Origin: Malania oleifera
Taxonomy: Eukaryota > Streptophyta > Magnoliopsida > Santalales > Ximeniaceae
NCBI RefSeq assembly: GCF_029873635.1
Contig: NC_080421.1
Coordinates: forward strand, 992,001-1,056,000
Reading direction: 5' to 3'
Length of the DNA: 64,000 nt
The notes beneath the pieces were generated by a model. It saw only the letters and a program-made list of their open reading frames with translations, was not told the DNA's origin and searched no databases. Position 1 is the first letter of the stretch. The number at the start of each line of letters is the position of its first letter. This document shows positions 25,915 through 36,990 of the stretch, piece by piece. The translations under genes were made by a program, and so were the position numbers.

Positions 25915-26230
25915 TGTGATACCCCGTGGAAGAAAGAGTTAAAGGATTAGATGCTACTATCCATATTAACAAGGTGCACATTTCTTTTCGGGAGCCTTCC
26001 CATAAGAACTCCACGATTAAGCGTGCTTGGCTTGAAGTAATCTTGGGATGGGTGACCTTTTGGGAAGTTTTCTTAGGAAGTGTGTGAGTGAGGACAAAAC
26101 ACACTGAAAAGGACACGTGTTGGTCTGTGGGACCAGTCATTAGTCCGATAAGATTCGCCCCTTATTAACTGTTCCAGGTGGAGGAGGAGAGACGCAGTGC
26201 TCCCTAGCAGACCTAGGTTGGGGCATTACA
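25915..26230 (+). mobile_element. Cassandra-like TRIM solo LTR with 5S rRNA-derived promoter
   Basis: A 316-bp unit begins TGTGATACCCC and ends GGGGCATTACA. Its middle (26001-26068) closely resembles the 3' half of plant 5S rRNA. Cassandra elements are short non-autonomous retrotransposons whose 240-350 bp LTRs carry exactly such a segment. No primer site, internal domain or second LTR is present, so this is a solo LTR. Flanks (AGCTA and ATAAG) do not match, so one side may be rearranged. It abuts LTR E on the right. Confidence 0.75.
26001..26068 (+). promoter_or_regulatory. 5S rRNA-derived internal Pol III promoter
   Basis: In 5S order: AAGAACTCC, box A-like ATTAAGCGTGCTTGG (26017-26031), intermediate element GGATGGGTGACC, and box C-like TGGGAAG. 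It lacks the 5' half of 5S rRNA, so it is not a 5S gene. By analogy with Cassandra it could recruit TFIIIA/TFIIIC, but several box positions have diverged. Confidence 0.75.
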
Positions 26231-26239
26231 ATAAGCAGT

Positions 26240-27377
26240 TGTAAGAACCCAACCTGAAAAGTCCAGATTAAATAAATAAGTAAAAGGAAAAAAGGTAAAA
26301 TTAGCAGGCTTTATCGACGAAGCCATTGTTATCGTCGACGAAGGCCCTCATACTGTTCGTCGCCTAAATTCAGAGCCTGTCAACGAAAAGATACCGAGCG
26401 AGTTGTAAAATATCAGAATAGGATTCGTCGCCGAAGGTAACGGTTTGTCGATGAAATGCTTAAATGATTCGTTGACGAAGGAGCCATCTCATCGACGAAT
26501 TGGACCAGGTCAAGGGTCTATAAATAGGATATATTGGTTGCTTCATTGCTAAGAAATTCAAATCCTCTCTCTCTCTCTCTCTCTAAAACTCGAAGGAGAC
26601 TCTCTCTCTCTCTAGAACTCGAAGGAGACTCTCTCTCTCTCTCTCTCTAGAGGATTTCGGGCCATCTGTTACCCGAATCAAAGATCCGACGTTGCTACGT
26701 GGATCAGGAGGAGAATCTCTACAGTTATAGCAGATCAGATCTTCATTGCGAGAATTTTCTTGTTTTATCCCAACATCGAGGTAAGAGTCTGATTTAGTTT
26801 TTGATTTGGTAGATATGTAGTAAATAGAATTATATTGAAGTTATTTTCTTTGATTTTTAGGTTTTGGGAACTCGGTTTGCTATTTTGGAGCTATATATTT
26901 CGCGTTTCAGTTTTCGGGAAAAGGTAAGAGGTTTCTGTTTATATCAGTTTTTTGTGAAATATGAATCCTTAAAACTATGGTTTACAATTTTACGGATGTT
27001 TTGGTTACTTATTTGGAAAAATCTATCGGGTGAAATGACGGGATTTTCGGGTTATAGGTTTTGAAAAAATTTGGGTTTCGGGCATCATCTTCGTTTCTGT
27101 TGGAAAATTATATATATGATTAAATTGTAATATAAAGATGACCGTACCTTTGATTATATTAAATTGTATTTTCAAAATATCTGATATGAGATTATTTGTT
27201 TACCCAAATAAGTGTGGAATGAGTTGATGTATTAAATGATGTGTTTTGTGAAAAGTGTGTTGGTTAACTACCGTAGGCTGTGAGTTGTTGAAATGAGATA
27301 TAGGAACGGGAGTTTCAAATTGTTCCAGGTTTTGTGAAAATGCCGAGTCGAAATAATATCGAAGGCCAAGAACAATC
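26240..27377 (+). mobile_element. LTR E, 5' portion, cut by Copia LTR K
   Basis: It begins TGTAAGAACCC like LTR D. A GTCGAC-type array (26310-26500) precedes a TATA-like TATAAATA near 26520. A CT-rich leader follows with a tandem duplication of about 36 bp around ACTCGAAGGAGAC (26586-26640). Donor-like GAGGTAAGAG (near 26780) and AAAGGTAAGAGG (near 26919) follow. The 3' half with the shared blocks is missing beyond a GTGTGGAATGAG text near 27211. Confidence 0.65.
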
Positions 27378-28965
27378 TGTTGACTTTTTGAGTCTGATCT
27401 CTATTTTGATGCTGACAAACACCCGTGTTACTTATGTGTGTATTCTAGTGACTAAACATGTTATAATTCAACACACACATAAGGGATAGTGGAATACAGG
27501 AGGAACTTCAAGTTTATCATCATTCTGGCGTGTTCCATGGAATCTTGAAAAGCAAAAGGAAGATGAAGACATTTGTTTATTTCATTTGTAATGCATTTAT
27601 TTTTTATTCTGGTCTGTAATATTGCATGCATTTGCATGATATGTTTAGATGCTCAGTAATGCCGTAGTCAGACCATAGGTTAATCAAATGACAGTAGGAA
27701 ATGGTCGACCGACGCCAGGATTTTAGGGTAAATTAAAATGCCTAGATCATAGTCTGACCCTAAGACCCTTAGCCCTTTGCACAAAATGTCATAACTTATT
27801 CACACATGATTGAATAGGTTCAAGAGACCAAATAGGACATATTTGATCTGGCTTCGGGCGATTGAACTAGAAGTGAATCTACCGTCCACGGGCGACTGAA
27901 CCCTTTAAAGGGCACTTTTCACCAACTCGAGCCACCGAATATTTGAGTTCAAAATAGGCCCCGAGCGATCGAACTTGTCAGTTCGGTTAATCGAACTTAG
28001 CTTCGGGCACCCAAATCGTGGACATAATGTTTTTGACTTTTGTTCAGCCAACCGAACATAGACTTGGGCTACCAAACCTTTTAAGATGACTTTTTAAGCT
28101 AAGTCTATTCAGGCGACCGAACCATAGTTTGGGCACCTAAATCTCTCGGGTTAAATTAATTTTTATTGAAAATTAAAAGGGGTAAACTGGGTTAATTTTT
28201 CTAAACCTGTTTTAAACTTTTCTAATTATCCCCATTGAGTCCCTAACGGTCAAAAATTCCACTTTGCATATATATATACATGTTCATTTGCTTAAATTAG
28301 CAAGGATTAGAAAAAATAATTAAAGTCAAATTCTCTCAAAATCAAAAATCCTATTTTAACCTATACTACTCACAAACACTCAAGAACTTCATTTTCCTTG
28401 ATCTTTCAAGTGTTGTGAGTATATTTAGAGTGCTTGTGCTTAATCCTCATTTGCCCATACTCTCATTTGTTATGCTTATTGTTTTTATTATTGAGAATAA
28501 AGTTTAAAGTTCTTCCACCGATTTTATTTGATAAATCTTGTGTGGGAATACTTAGAAGGTTGTGGTTCTTGCATTGTCATTACAAGACACCTATGCCTAT
28601 ACTTTGTGTGCAAAATCATTTTCAAAACTTGCATTCAAACACTCCTTGTGCTTAGTATATTGAGAACATCTTATTGAGTTTGTTTGAATCATCTTGCTAA
28701 GCATATTTGAAACCTTGATATAATTTTGTGATATTCATATATTGTGTTTCAAATCTTACTTTGATATACACTTTTGATCTAGATTGATTATCTATACTTA
28801 TTTGAGTGTTTATCACACATTATGTATTGTATTATGAGACTAGATCCTGGTTTTGTATAGACTCTGGTATGGTATATATATGATTTAATAGGTTGAATTA
28901 TTTTGCTGCGTATATTATGTACGTGATTGTGGATAGGGTATATGTGAACCCTACGGGGTCGGACC
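27378..28965 (+). mobile_element. Copia (SIRE-like) LTR K, partial
   Basis: It begins TGTTGACTTTTTGAGTCTGA, matching the LTR at 56694. Both continue with text like TATTTTGATAATGACA and CACACACATAAGG. A dispersed array of a CGACCGAAC-type motif spans 27840-28150. The identity of the last few hundred bases before 28966 is less clear and may include a further LTR remnant. No coding content. Confidence 0.6.
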
Positions 28966-30977
28966 TATAATGTCCTACTAAATTTTTTTTTATACTAATA
29001 AATATTATGAAATTCTACTGCTCCGTTATTTTCTAATTAATATAAAACCATCAACCTAAGCAACGGGAAGCTAAAGTCGAGTATCCACAACCATATACAT
29101 ATACAATACAATACCAAAGTGCTAAATACTCCTAAAATATACATACATAACTGAACTAGGGCTACACAAAAATAACCTTGTTTCCCAAAAACACTCACCC
29201 AACTAGCAAGGTAGCACTATAGCCCCCTCTATCTACGAGCCTGTTCTGCTCGCCTAAGTGGATCACCTGAAAAATATTAATTTAATAGGATGAGACGACG
29301 CTCAGTAAGACGAAATATGCTATTGCTAGTGTGTGGCAAGTGATCTACATGCTTGTAAAATCTGATTTAGAAAAATACTAGAAATAACACAATTGAATAA
29401 AACCTGTATACCTACTGCAAAATAAATCATACCTAGGTTGCTTAACAAAAATTGATTTTTCTGAATATTATTTCCATAATACTGCTAATATCTATAGGTA
29501 AGACTATTTTCTATAAAGCTAATCATACGTATATATAACAACTGAGAAAATTCCCTAAATGAATAACTGAAAGTCATGATTTAACCCCTCATGATAGGGT
29601 TGTGCGGCCCAAAGGCGGGACCTAACCTGGCTAGCCAACTAGGGTAAGTCAACTGAACTCCGACAGTCAGATCGTCCCCCTCAACCCATATCTGATGGGG
29701 AGCTTGTCCACAACATAGACACGATCGACTTCTGAATACCACCTATTATCTGAATAGGGGTTGCACTTTGAACTGAATATAGCTACGGTACCGTACTCTA
29801 CTGGCTGAATATGATCCATCAGGGTCTGATACTATATATAAATAACTGATATTTCTAAAATACTGCTTTTACTATGATTTTGTAATAACTGAAATAACCA
29901 TAACATTATATAAACCAACCTGAATAAACTGTAATAACTGAATATCTGAAATAACTGTATAAATGAATAACTGAAGTATCTGATTAACTGTAGTAATTGA
30001 ATGTTATGATTTTGTGATTCGTAATCATAATATTATGAAAATACTGTAAAATATAAGTTTCTGTACGTATACTGAAAATCATGGTATTCTGAAAATTTTA
30101 TTAACCCTGTGCTGATCTAATATAAAACTCATGCCACACAACTAAACATCAATATTATCTTGCTCTAAAAACTGTATATATGGTTTGAATAATAATTTAC
30201 TAAAACATATAATTTGTACTGAATCATAATAGAATTGCCTAGCATAGCATATTTCACTCACCTGATTTGCTAAAATGCCCCACTGCATTGGGTCCTACAC
30301 CCGCAGGGCTTCCCACTCAACACCCTGGAAACCATATATCTCAGAACAAAATGTAACTATTTCTACGTCTACAACATTTCTTACAACTACTGGAAAGCTA
30401 AATTTTGACAATAAGGCCTTACCCTGAATTTAGGATGAAGTCCAACTTCGTCCCACCAACGATCCGCTCTAGCAGACTTAGGGAGAACTTCCCCAAGAGT
30501 GTGGTGGTGGCTTCAGATTGTCGATCTGGCAGTCGATAGGGCCGAAATCAAAGAGAAAGGGAGGAGGAGCCGTAGAGGAGAAGAAAGGGAAGAATTTTGA
30601 TGAATTTTCTGCGATAAAACCGATTTTAACACTATTTATATTGCGGCCTTCGTCGACGAGCCACATCATCTCGTTGACGAGGTCACGAAGAAGGTTCGTG
30701 GACGAACACCATCTCCTTGTCGACAAATCTCAGAATTTAGAAAACAACCTCTCAATATCTTCTTGTCGACGAAACATACCCTTGTCGACGAGACCCTATG
30801 TTATCCTCGTCGACGAATCCCCTGTATTCTTCGATGAGTCCTTTATTAAATTCTTGGGTTATTACACCCAAAGTGCAACGTCGTTGATGAACGCTGCTGC
30901 CTCCTTCTGTTTCTGTTTTTGTTTCCATTTCTCTCCCTCTTTATTACTTAAATATCATTATTCTTCGGGTCACTACA
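28966..30977 (-). mobile_element. Solo LTR I (2012 bp, reverse orientation)
   Basis: On the minus strand it starts TGTAGTGACCCGAAG at 30977 and ends near GTAGGACATTATA at 28966, with the last bases decayed. It is flanked by the perfect 5-bp duplication GGACC (28961-28965 and 30978-30982). It has a GTCGAC array (30645-30850), donor-like CAGG|GTAAGG (GT at 30422-30421) and acceptor-like TTTTTCAG (AG at 29268-29267). The GGGTTGTGCGGCCC block is near 29598 and GAGACGACGCTCAGTAAGAC near 29293. It is the same subfamily as F and the Tekay-like 3' LTR. A second copy starts at 63303. Confidence 0.9.
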
Positions 30978-32497
30978 GGACCCTTATATTGTGATATCAT
31001 AGATGGTTGTATGATATAGGGACATGTTAGGTTACTATATCACATTGATGTAGGACGAGAATGGTCGACCTATGTCCTACGATTCAACCCTCACACAAGC
31101 ACATACACTTAAACACTTTAAGTTAAGAATTTAATTATCCAAACAAAACACAATAAATCATGCTTTATTTCATATGTTCAAGGATTTTGAAAATGTGTAT
31201 GACTTGTCCAGCAATTAAGTCCCAATTGGTTCTTACACAAAGGAATCAATTTATATGTTGAAAAGTTGTTATTTCAAAGATTCAAGAATAAAAGTTCTAT
31301 GTTAGCAAACTAATATTCATACAATTGATTTTAACTAGTGAGCACCGATATTACAATCTATGGATCAAATGAGCAAATTCAAAGATGTGATTTTAATTTT
31401 CTAGCAAAGGTTCACAAGATATAGAAAAGAATTCAAACACAAGTACTGAAGTTACCAAGAGATTGGTTTGGATGACTTGACATTGTTCCACACGTGGTTA
31501 GATCACACCGTAGGTCCTTCGTACGAGCTTTGAATCATAAAATGAACGCAGCAATGAAGTGTAGATGATGATCGTCGTGTGGGTGTATGAAGGTGTTGGC
31601 CATGTGGTGTTGATGGGGGCCGTGAGAGTATTAGATGGAGGAGGGGTTGACAGAGTCATTGGATAGTTTAGTGGTCTCTCACCACTTGATCTCCAGAGAG
31701 AACGCCGTAGCCTCACACTACTCACTCACAAGGAGAGGAACAAGCTTTACAAGCTCAAGCAAAAAGATGCTTCTTCAATATTCAACTTCAACTTCCTGTC
31801 TTGTTCTTACAATAAGAAGGCTATTTATAGGCATAGCCTGGGAGACAACGCATTAAACACTCAACAACTATTAAACTAACACATTTAATACTTACTAAAA
31901 AAACAAGGAACTCCAACTCATAAGCACACAAGTTAAGCTTAGTTGTTTTGCATTATTACAATTCAAATTTGAATTTTAAACATATTCCAAAATGAAAGCC
32001 AAAATCGTGTGGGGCCCATTGGAGCCATGTGAGGCTCAGAAGTCGTGTGGGGCCCACATGAATTTTGAGTTGGACTTTGCTTCAATACTTCACTTGGGTC
32101 TTTAGGCACGGTCTTCAAGCACCTAATAATCAAGAGATACATATCCACAAAAAATATAAATTAACACAATAACAAAGTCTTGACATCAAAAAAGTCTTTC
32201 ATCAAAGAAGTAGAAGATTTTCAATTGATCCCATGTGTTCCTGTAAAACAGATATAAACAATAGTGGACATATGAAGGTCGTCTACGTGTCATCATATCA
32301 GTAAAAAGGATACATAAGGCATGTTAATCCCCATCACAGACCCTGGGGCCCATTTTCGGGTTCGCAACGTGAAAATTTTACTCTACTATGCATTCTCTAC
32401 CCGACCCACCTTATAACACCCAGCTTACCCATTTCCTACCCTCATCCTATACTCTAGTATAATTATCCGCTAAAATTTACATAACCTAACAACCTAA
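30978..32497. other. Unresolved repeat-like region, no gene supported
   Basis: No supportable coding sequence. The text GTAGGAC...GTCCTAC near 31050-31080 forms an inverted repeat around GGTCGACC. Palindromic GTGTGGGGCCCA motifs near 32010-32056 resemble those of LTR family A. This probably contains LTR remnants from the insertion target of I and from the internal region next to LTR M. Confidence 0.45.
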
Positions 32498-32509
32498 GCT
32501 CTGATACCA
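32498..32509 (-). other. Primer-binding site (tRNA-iMet type) next to LTR M
   Basis: Minus-strand TGGTATCAGAGC follows the end of LTR M (at 32514) after a four-base spacer. This 12-mer complements the 3' end of initiator methionine tRNA and is the usual primer site of plant LTR retrotransposons. It marks M as a 5' LTR with at least a stub of internal sequence, unlike the solo LTRs elsewhere. Confidence 0.75.
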
Positions 32510-32513
32510 CAAC

Positions 32514-33890
32514 TGTAGCATCCCAAATCTGGTGGGGCCCGGAGTGCTACTAATCCATAAATAAATTCATTTCACAATCTCTGATACCATATTATAACGA
32601 CTTGAACCCAAAGTGGGGTATCGAGTACACCTGTCCATAAGTCGATTTAAAATCATGCAGTGGAAAATATTTTAAACCTTATAACTATTCCAGAGTTCTA
32701 ATACCACCATAATTACACGTGTACCTCCAAACATTCATATTACATCCCAAATAGACAAAAAACATATCTATATACGTATTAGTGTCCCACAAGCACTTAC
32801 TATAAGCTATAATAACTAAGCCCCCTAAAGCTCGCTAAGCTCAGCTCCCTGTATTTCCTAAAATGTGATAAGATTATTGGGGTGAGACACTTCTCAGTAA
32901 GACGGAAAGGATTATTATCAGAGTCTGCCAAATGAGTTTTTATGTAAGCAAAATATAATCATTAATTTAACTTTAAATGAAATAACATTTGAAATCTATA
33001 CTCACACCTATATAATTGAAAATATTCATTTTCTTCTCACATTATACTTTGGCTCAATAAATAACTTAGTTTACATAAATATACATATCTACATAAAAGA
33101 ACCTCACTGACTGAACAATCATATAACATCATGTATTAACCCCACATAATCGAATTGTACGGTTCAAAGATTGGACCTAAAAATCTGCTCGGCCAACCAT
33201 TCCTAGATCAACATAACATGCTCTGAAGTACGATTTGCGTATCTTAACCTGGTATGAACCCAAGAGGGTATCCTACTCTTCTCAGACCAAATCGACTATC
33301 CAATTTTCAACACTCTCAAAATAGTGTGGTTGCACTGACATAACTTACTAATTATGGTACCGAGCTCTCAACAATCTGGTTCATCAGGGTTCTTAAACCA
33401 TATAATGCAATTTACTTAATAAAAACTGTAAAACGATCTCATATTCTCAACATATATTTTATAACAATTTTTTCACAATTTCCATTCATTCACAAATCGG
33501 TATCAAACCATCATTTCATAACTTGGTATCAAACCATCATTTTTTACAATTCCACAATATTTACAATATTTCTAGAGATCAGTATAAAACCACAACTTTT
33601 ACTGTTTAATACCATGAAAATCCAACAGGTTTCATTATGTAATAATAATAAATCATTCTCATGCCACACGATTTGAATGGTAATTCATAATATAATAAAC
33701 TGTCTGAGAAATTCACAAACATATATTCAATAAATTTAAATAAAAACGTGGGTATGATCAATTTCACCTATTTAATTTAATTCCATTATATTCCAAAAAA
33801 CTCGATATAATCAAATCCCTGCAGTTTGATTTAATTCCAAAATATTTCCAAAAATCTGATATAATCAAATTCCTGCAGTTTAGTTTAAAT
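32514..33890 (-). mobile_element. LTR M (reverse orientation, right edge uncertain)
   Basis: On the plus strand it begins TGTAGCATCCCAAATC. GGGGCCCGGAGTGCTAC near 32536 matches the reversed end of LTRs L and G. GAGACACTTCTCAGTAAGAC near 32884 and a degenerate GCACAACC block near 33150 are the shared modules. A tandem pair of about 54 bp, each ending in CCTGCAG, lies at about 33772-33880. The promoter half is not recognisable beyond that, so the element is probably truncated. Confidence 0.6.
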
Positions 33891-35285
33891 TATTTTATAT
33901 ATCATTAATATTATAAAAAATTAAATCCAGATGGATCTGTAAATATATTTTTCAAATATGAAATGTTTCATACGACATTTTTAGTTCATTTATAGCTATG
34001 TTTTTCAGTACAAAAGTTCATTTATAGCTTCAAACATAATGAAAGCATGAAAACATGTTATTTATTTTTCCAAGAGCCAAATAATAAGAAACAAAAAAGT
34101 ATTATATTTTCAAGCGTCCGCTATTAATTGAGAATAATACGTCAAATACATTGATCATATATTTGGGAGAGATTTTGAAATTGAATTTATGTAAATTTTA
34201 AAAAGATATGTACAAAAAAAAAATAAATTTTAACTAAATCCAACTAAATATACATTTAAAGTCTGAAATTCATACTCCTAAATGTAGCTTGAAAAGTTCC
34301 ATAAGAACAAATATTATGAAATGATAATGAGATGTTGCATAAATATAATTAAATTTCAATGTAAATATAATTATTTAACATAACTTGTGATACGCAATAA
34401 AATAAAACTCGCTATGTGACAGAACACAATAATTTATGTTATTTGACTATGTATCTAAATTCACTAAATGTTTATGAAATATTTATTAAATCGCAAACGT
34501 AATTGATTTAAAGTTTGAAGACTCAGTCACAATCATATATCTATAACCTAAGTATAGTCTTACGACAGTATAATGATATTAATGACACTTAACGTAAAAT
34601 ATTTTTGTTCATTAAATTATTATAAACTTTTTAACATTTTAGAATATAAATCACGGACCACGGCGAAAGAGGAAGCATTAACAAAGGGTGACTTACAAGA
34701 TTATTAGCACAAACATTGAATTAAATGTATTTTTATTGAATGGGAAGGTCAGGAGTAGACGGTATTGTTAATTAATAAAAAAATATTAGTTAAAAAACCT
34801 TGTTAATCGAATCGAACTAAAATTTCGTATTAATTGAACTTAAAACTGGCGGAATAGAATATATTAAATCGTAAAATAAAATAAAATAATTAAAATTAAA
34901 ATTTAGTAAAAATTAAAATCAAATGGAATAAAGTTGGAACTGAAGTGAAGGAATTTACTTGATTAAAATTTGATTAATTCAACAAATTATGTCCACTCCA
35001 CCACCACAATGTTGGTGGCAGCAAATTACAAATCCAAATTAAAAGCCGAAAAGGGTTGTGATTTGGGAGTAAGAAATAAGAGGGGTGCTTGAATAAAGGG
35101 AGAAAATGGAAAAGGAAAATACACGACACAATTACTGTGAAAATGGAGATAGACCCAACACTCCAAAAAGTGGATTCCCAGTTTTCCATGGCAAACAGTA
35201 AAGAGTAGATTGTGATTTTTGTGTGTGCCCCCACACCACACATGCAGCTGTCTCCAGCCCATTTCCCTCCTCCTCCTCCTCACTC
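33891..35285. other. Intergenic DNA and distal promoter region upstream of the EXORDIUM-like gene
   Basis: Strongly AT-rich DNA with no coding signal, becoming less AT-rich after about 35210. I see no recognisable transposon. Cis elements cannot be assigned reliably here. Confidence 0.5.
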
Positions 35286-35292
35286 TTTATAA
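35286..35292 (+). promoter_or_regulatory. TATA box of the EXORDIUM-like gene
   Basis: TTTATAA lies about 120 bp before the chosen ATG (35412) and is followed by a pyrimidine-rich patch (CTTCTCTCTC) typical of plant start regions. It predicts transcription from about 35320 and a leader of about 90 nt. An upstream in-frame ATG at 35223 would then be untranscribed. Confidence 0.65.
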
Positions 35293-35411
35293 CCCCACTT
35301 ACCTTCTCTCTCGATTCCCCACCCGCGCCGCCTCAGCCTCAACCGCCGCACCGCCGTCGGCAACGCCCGTTCCCATCACAACCCATTACTCCCACTCCCT
35401 GTATTACCAAA

Positions 35412-36452
35412 ATGTCGCTGCCCCAGCCACCCCATTTCCTCGTTTTCCTCTTACTCTCCCTGCTCATCACTCTCATCCACTGCTCCGGCGCCGCAGATCA
35501 AACCCTAGACGTCCATTACGTCAATCCCAAGCTCCCACCCAGATCTATCTCCTCCTCCAAGAAATTCGAGGGCTCTTCCGACCTGGTCCACCTCCGGTAC
35601 CACATGGGCCCCGTCCTCTCCTCCACCATCAAGATCTACCTCATCTGGTACGGCAACTGGTCCTCCCACGACCAGCTCCTCATCAAGGACTTCCTACTCT
35701 CCATCTCCTCCTCCCGCCGCGCCGCCCCCTCACCCTCCGTCGCTGAGTGGTGGCGCACCGCCTCCCTCTACACCGACCAGACCGGCGCCAACGTCTCCCG
35801 CTCCGTCCTCATCGCCGGCGAGTACTCCGACCGCCGCTACTCCCACGGCACCCAGCTCACCCGCCTCTCCATCCAGCAGGTCATCGCCTCCGCCGTCCGC
35901 TCCGCCGGCTTCCCCGTCGAGCACCGCAACGGCATCTACCTCGTCCTCACCTCCGACAACGTCGCCGTCCAGGACTTCTGCCGGGCGGTGTGCGGCTTCC
36001 ATTACTTCACATTCCCGGCGATGGTGGGGTACACGCTGCCGTACGCTTGGGTGGGGAACTCCGGGAAGCAGTGCCCGGAGGTGTGCGCGTATCCGTTCGC
36101 GATTCCGGGCTACATGGGCGGAAGGGGAGTGGGAGCGCTGGCGCCGCCCAACGGCAACGTAGGGGTGGACGGGATGATCAGCGTGATCGGGCACGAGCTG
36201 GCGGAGCTGGCGACGAATCCGCTGATAAACGCGTGGTACGCGGGGGAGGACCCGACGGCGCCGACGGAGATAGGGGACCTGTGCGAGGGGCTGTACGGGA
36301 CGGGAGGGGGTGGGGGTTACATCGGTCAGGTGATGAGGGACGGGAAGGGGAGGACATTCAATGTGAGAGGGCAGAGGCAGAGGAAGTTTCTGGTTCAGTG
36401 GATTTGGAATCCGGTGCTGCAGGCTTGCGCGGGTCCTAATGCCATAGATTAA
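35412..36452 (+). CDS. EXL: EXORDIUM-like protein (phosphate-induced protein 1 family), 346 aa
   Basis: A single-exon gene for a secreted protein of the EXORDIUM/PHI-1 family, which acts in the cell wall space. In Arabidopsis, members are tied to brassinosteroid- and carbon-dependent growth, but their biochemical activity is unknown. Residues 1-28 form a signal peptide (FLVFLLLSLLITLI core). The mature protein shows family landmarks: YHMGPVLSSTIKIYLIWYG (63-81), GFPVEHRNGIYLVLTS (166-181), FCRAVCGFHYF (189-199), VGNSGKQCPEVCAYPF (214-229), GVDGMISVIGHELAELATNP (251-270) and GDLCEGLYGTGGGGGY (288-303). Possible N-glycosylation sites are N82 and N128. Length fits the family (about 310-360 aa). 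The downstream Met is chosen because it begins a signal peptide and lies after the TATA box; the in-frame Met at 35223 adds a Pro/Ser-rich stretch. GC content is far above its surroundings, so long shadow frames occur on both strands. Closest to the EXL3/EXL5 type, by memory only. Confidence 0.95.
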   Translation: MSLPQPPHFLVFLLLSLLITLIHCSGAADQTLDVHYVNPKLPPRSISSSKKFEGSSDLVHLRYHMGPVLSSTIKIYLIWYGNWSSHDQLLIKDFLLSISSSRRAAPSPSVAEWWRTASLYTDQTGANVSRSVLIAGEYSDRRYSHGTQLTRLSIQQVIASAVRSAGFPVEHRNGIYLVLTSDNVAVQDFCRAVCGFHYFTFPAMVGYTLPYAWVGNSGKQCPEVCAYPFAIPGYMGGRGVGALAPPNGNVGVDGMISVIGHELAELATNPLINAWYAGEDPTAPTEIGDLCEGLYGTGGGGGYIGQVMRDGKGRTFNVRGQRQRKFLVQWIWNPVLQACAGPNAID

Positions 36453-36990
36453 TTAATTCATCTCAAATTTTTCTATAGTTCATCAATTAATTTGTTTGAA
36501 TTCAGTTGTTTTTGTTGTATTGTATGCGAATGATGCTGCAGAATTCAAGAATGGAGATATTTTATTTCTTCTTCTTTTTTTGGGTTTGTTTTTTTTTATA
36601 AAAAAAAAAAATAGACATTAATTAGAGGGATGTAAAGAGAAAGTAAGAAGCCGGAGGTTGAAGATGATGGCAGTGGTGATTGTGATTGTGATTGTGATTG
36701 TGATTGTGATTGTGATGGACGGTGGGTGGGTTTTTAGAATTAATTTACAGTATTCACTCTATAAATTTGTCTGTGTTTTGAGCATTTTTGAGCTTTGAAT
36801 TTGAATTTGAATTTTTCAAAAAGAAACAGAGCAAGTGCAAGTGGGGTGTTGGGTTGGGGATGGGGATGGAGATGGGGCTCATTTAAACTGGAAGTGAACA
36901 CTGCAGAGAGACAGAGCAGTGAACACTGCAGAGAGGACTGGACGCTCGTGGGGTTCCAATTCTAATGTAAAACTATCTTATACAATAAAA
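36453..36990 (+). other. 3' flank and probable 3' UTR of the EXORDIUM-like gene
   Basis: Holds a T-rich/A-rich stretch near 36570-36611 and the GTGATT repeat at 36676-36716. A possible poly(A) signal AATAAA lies at 36984-36989. That signal is 530 bp from the stop, so an earlier unmarked polyadenylation site is also possible. Confidence 0.45.
36676..36716 (+). repeat. GTGATT hexanucleotide repeat, about 6.8 units
   Basis: Perfect tandem GTGATT units about 220 bp after the stop codon of the EXORDIUM-like gene, possibly in its 3' UTR. A likely length-variable marker. Confidence 0.95.

Noticed and set aside
26001-26068. A functional 5S rRNA gene
   Set aside because: Only the 3' half is present, it is diverged, and it sits inside a TG...CA unit of Cassandra size.
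32575-32600. A second primer-binding site (CTCTGATACCAT) near 32578
   Set aside because: It lies inside LTR M, not at an LTR edge, and similar GGTATCAGA text occurs in the terminal part of other LTRs here, such as G near 24470.
35219-36439. Long open frames overlapping the EXORDIUM-like gene on both strands (for example 35747-36439 + and 35730-36194 -)
   Set aside because: They are by-products of the very high GC content of the gene. They are rich in Arg/Pro/Gly and Ala/Val/Asp, have no family resemblance, and lack a promoter of their own.
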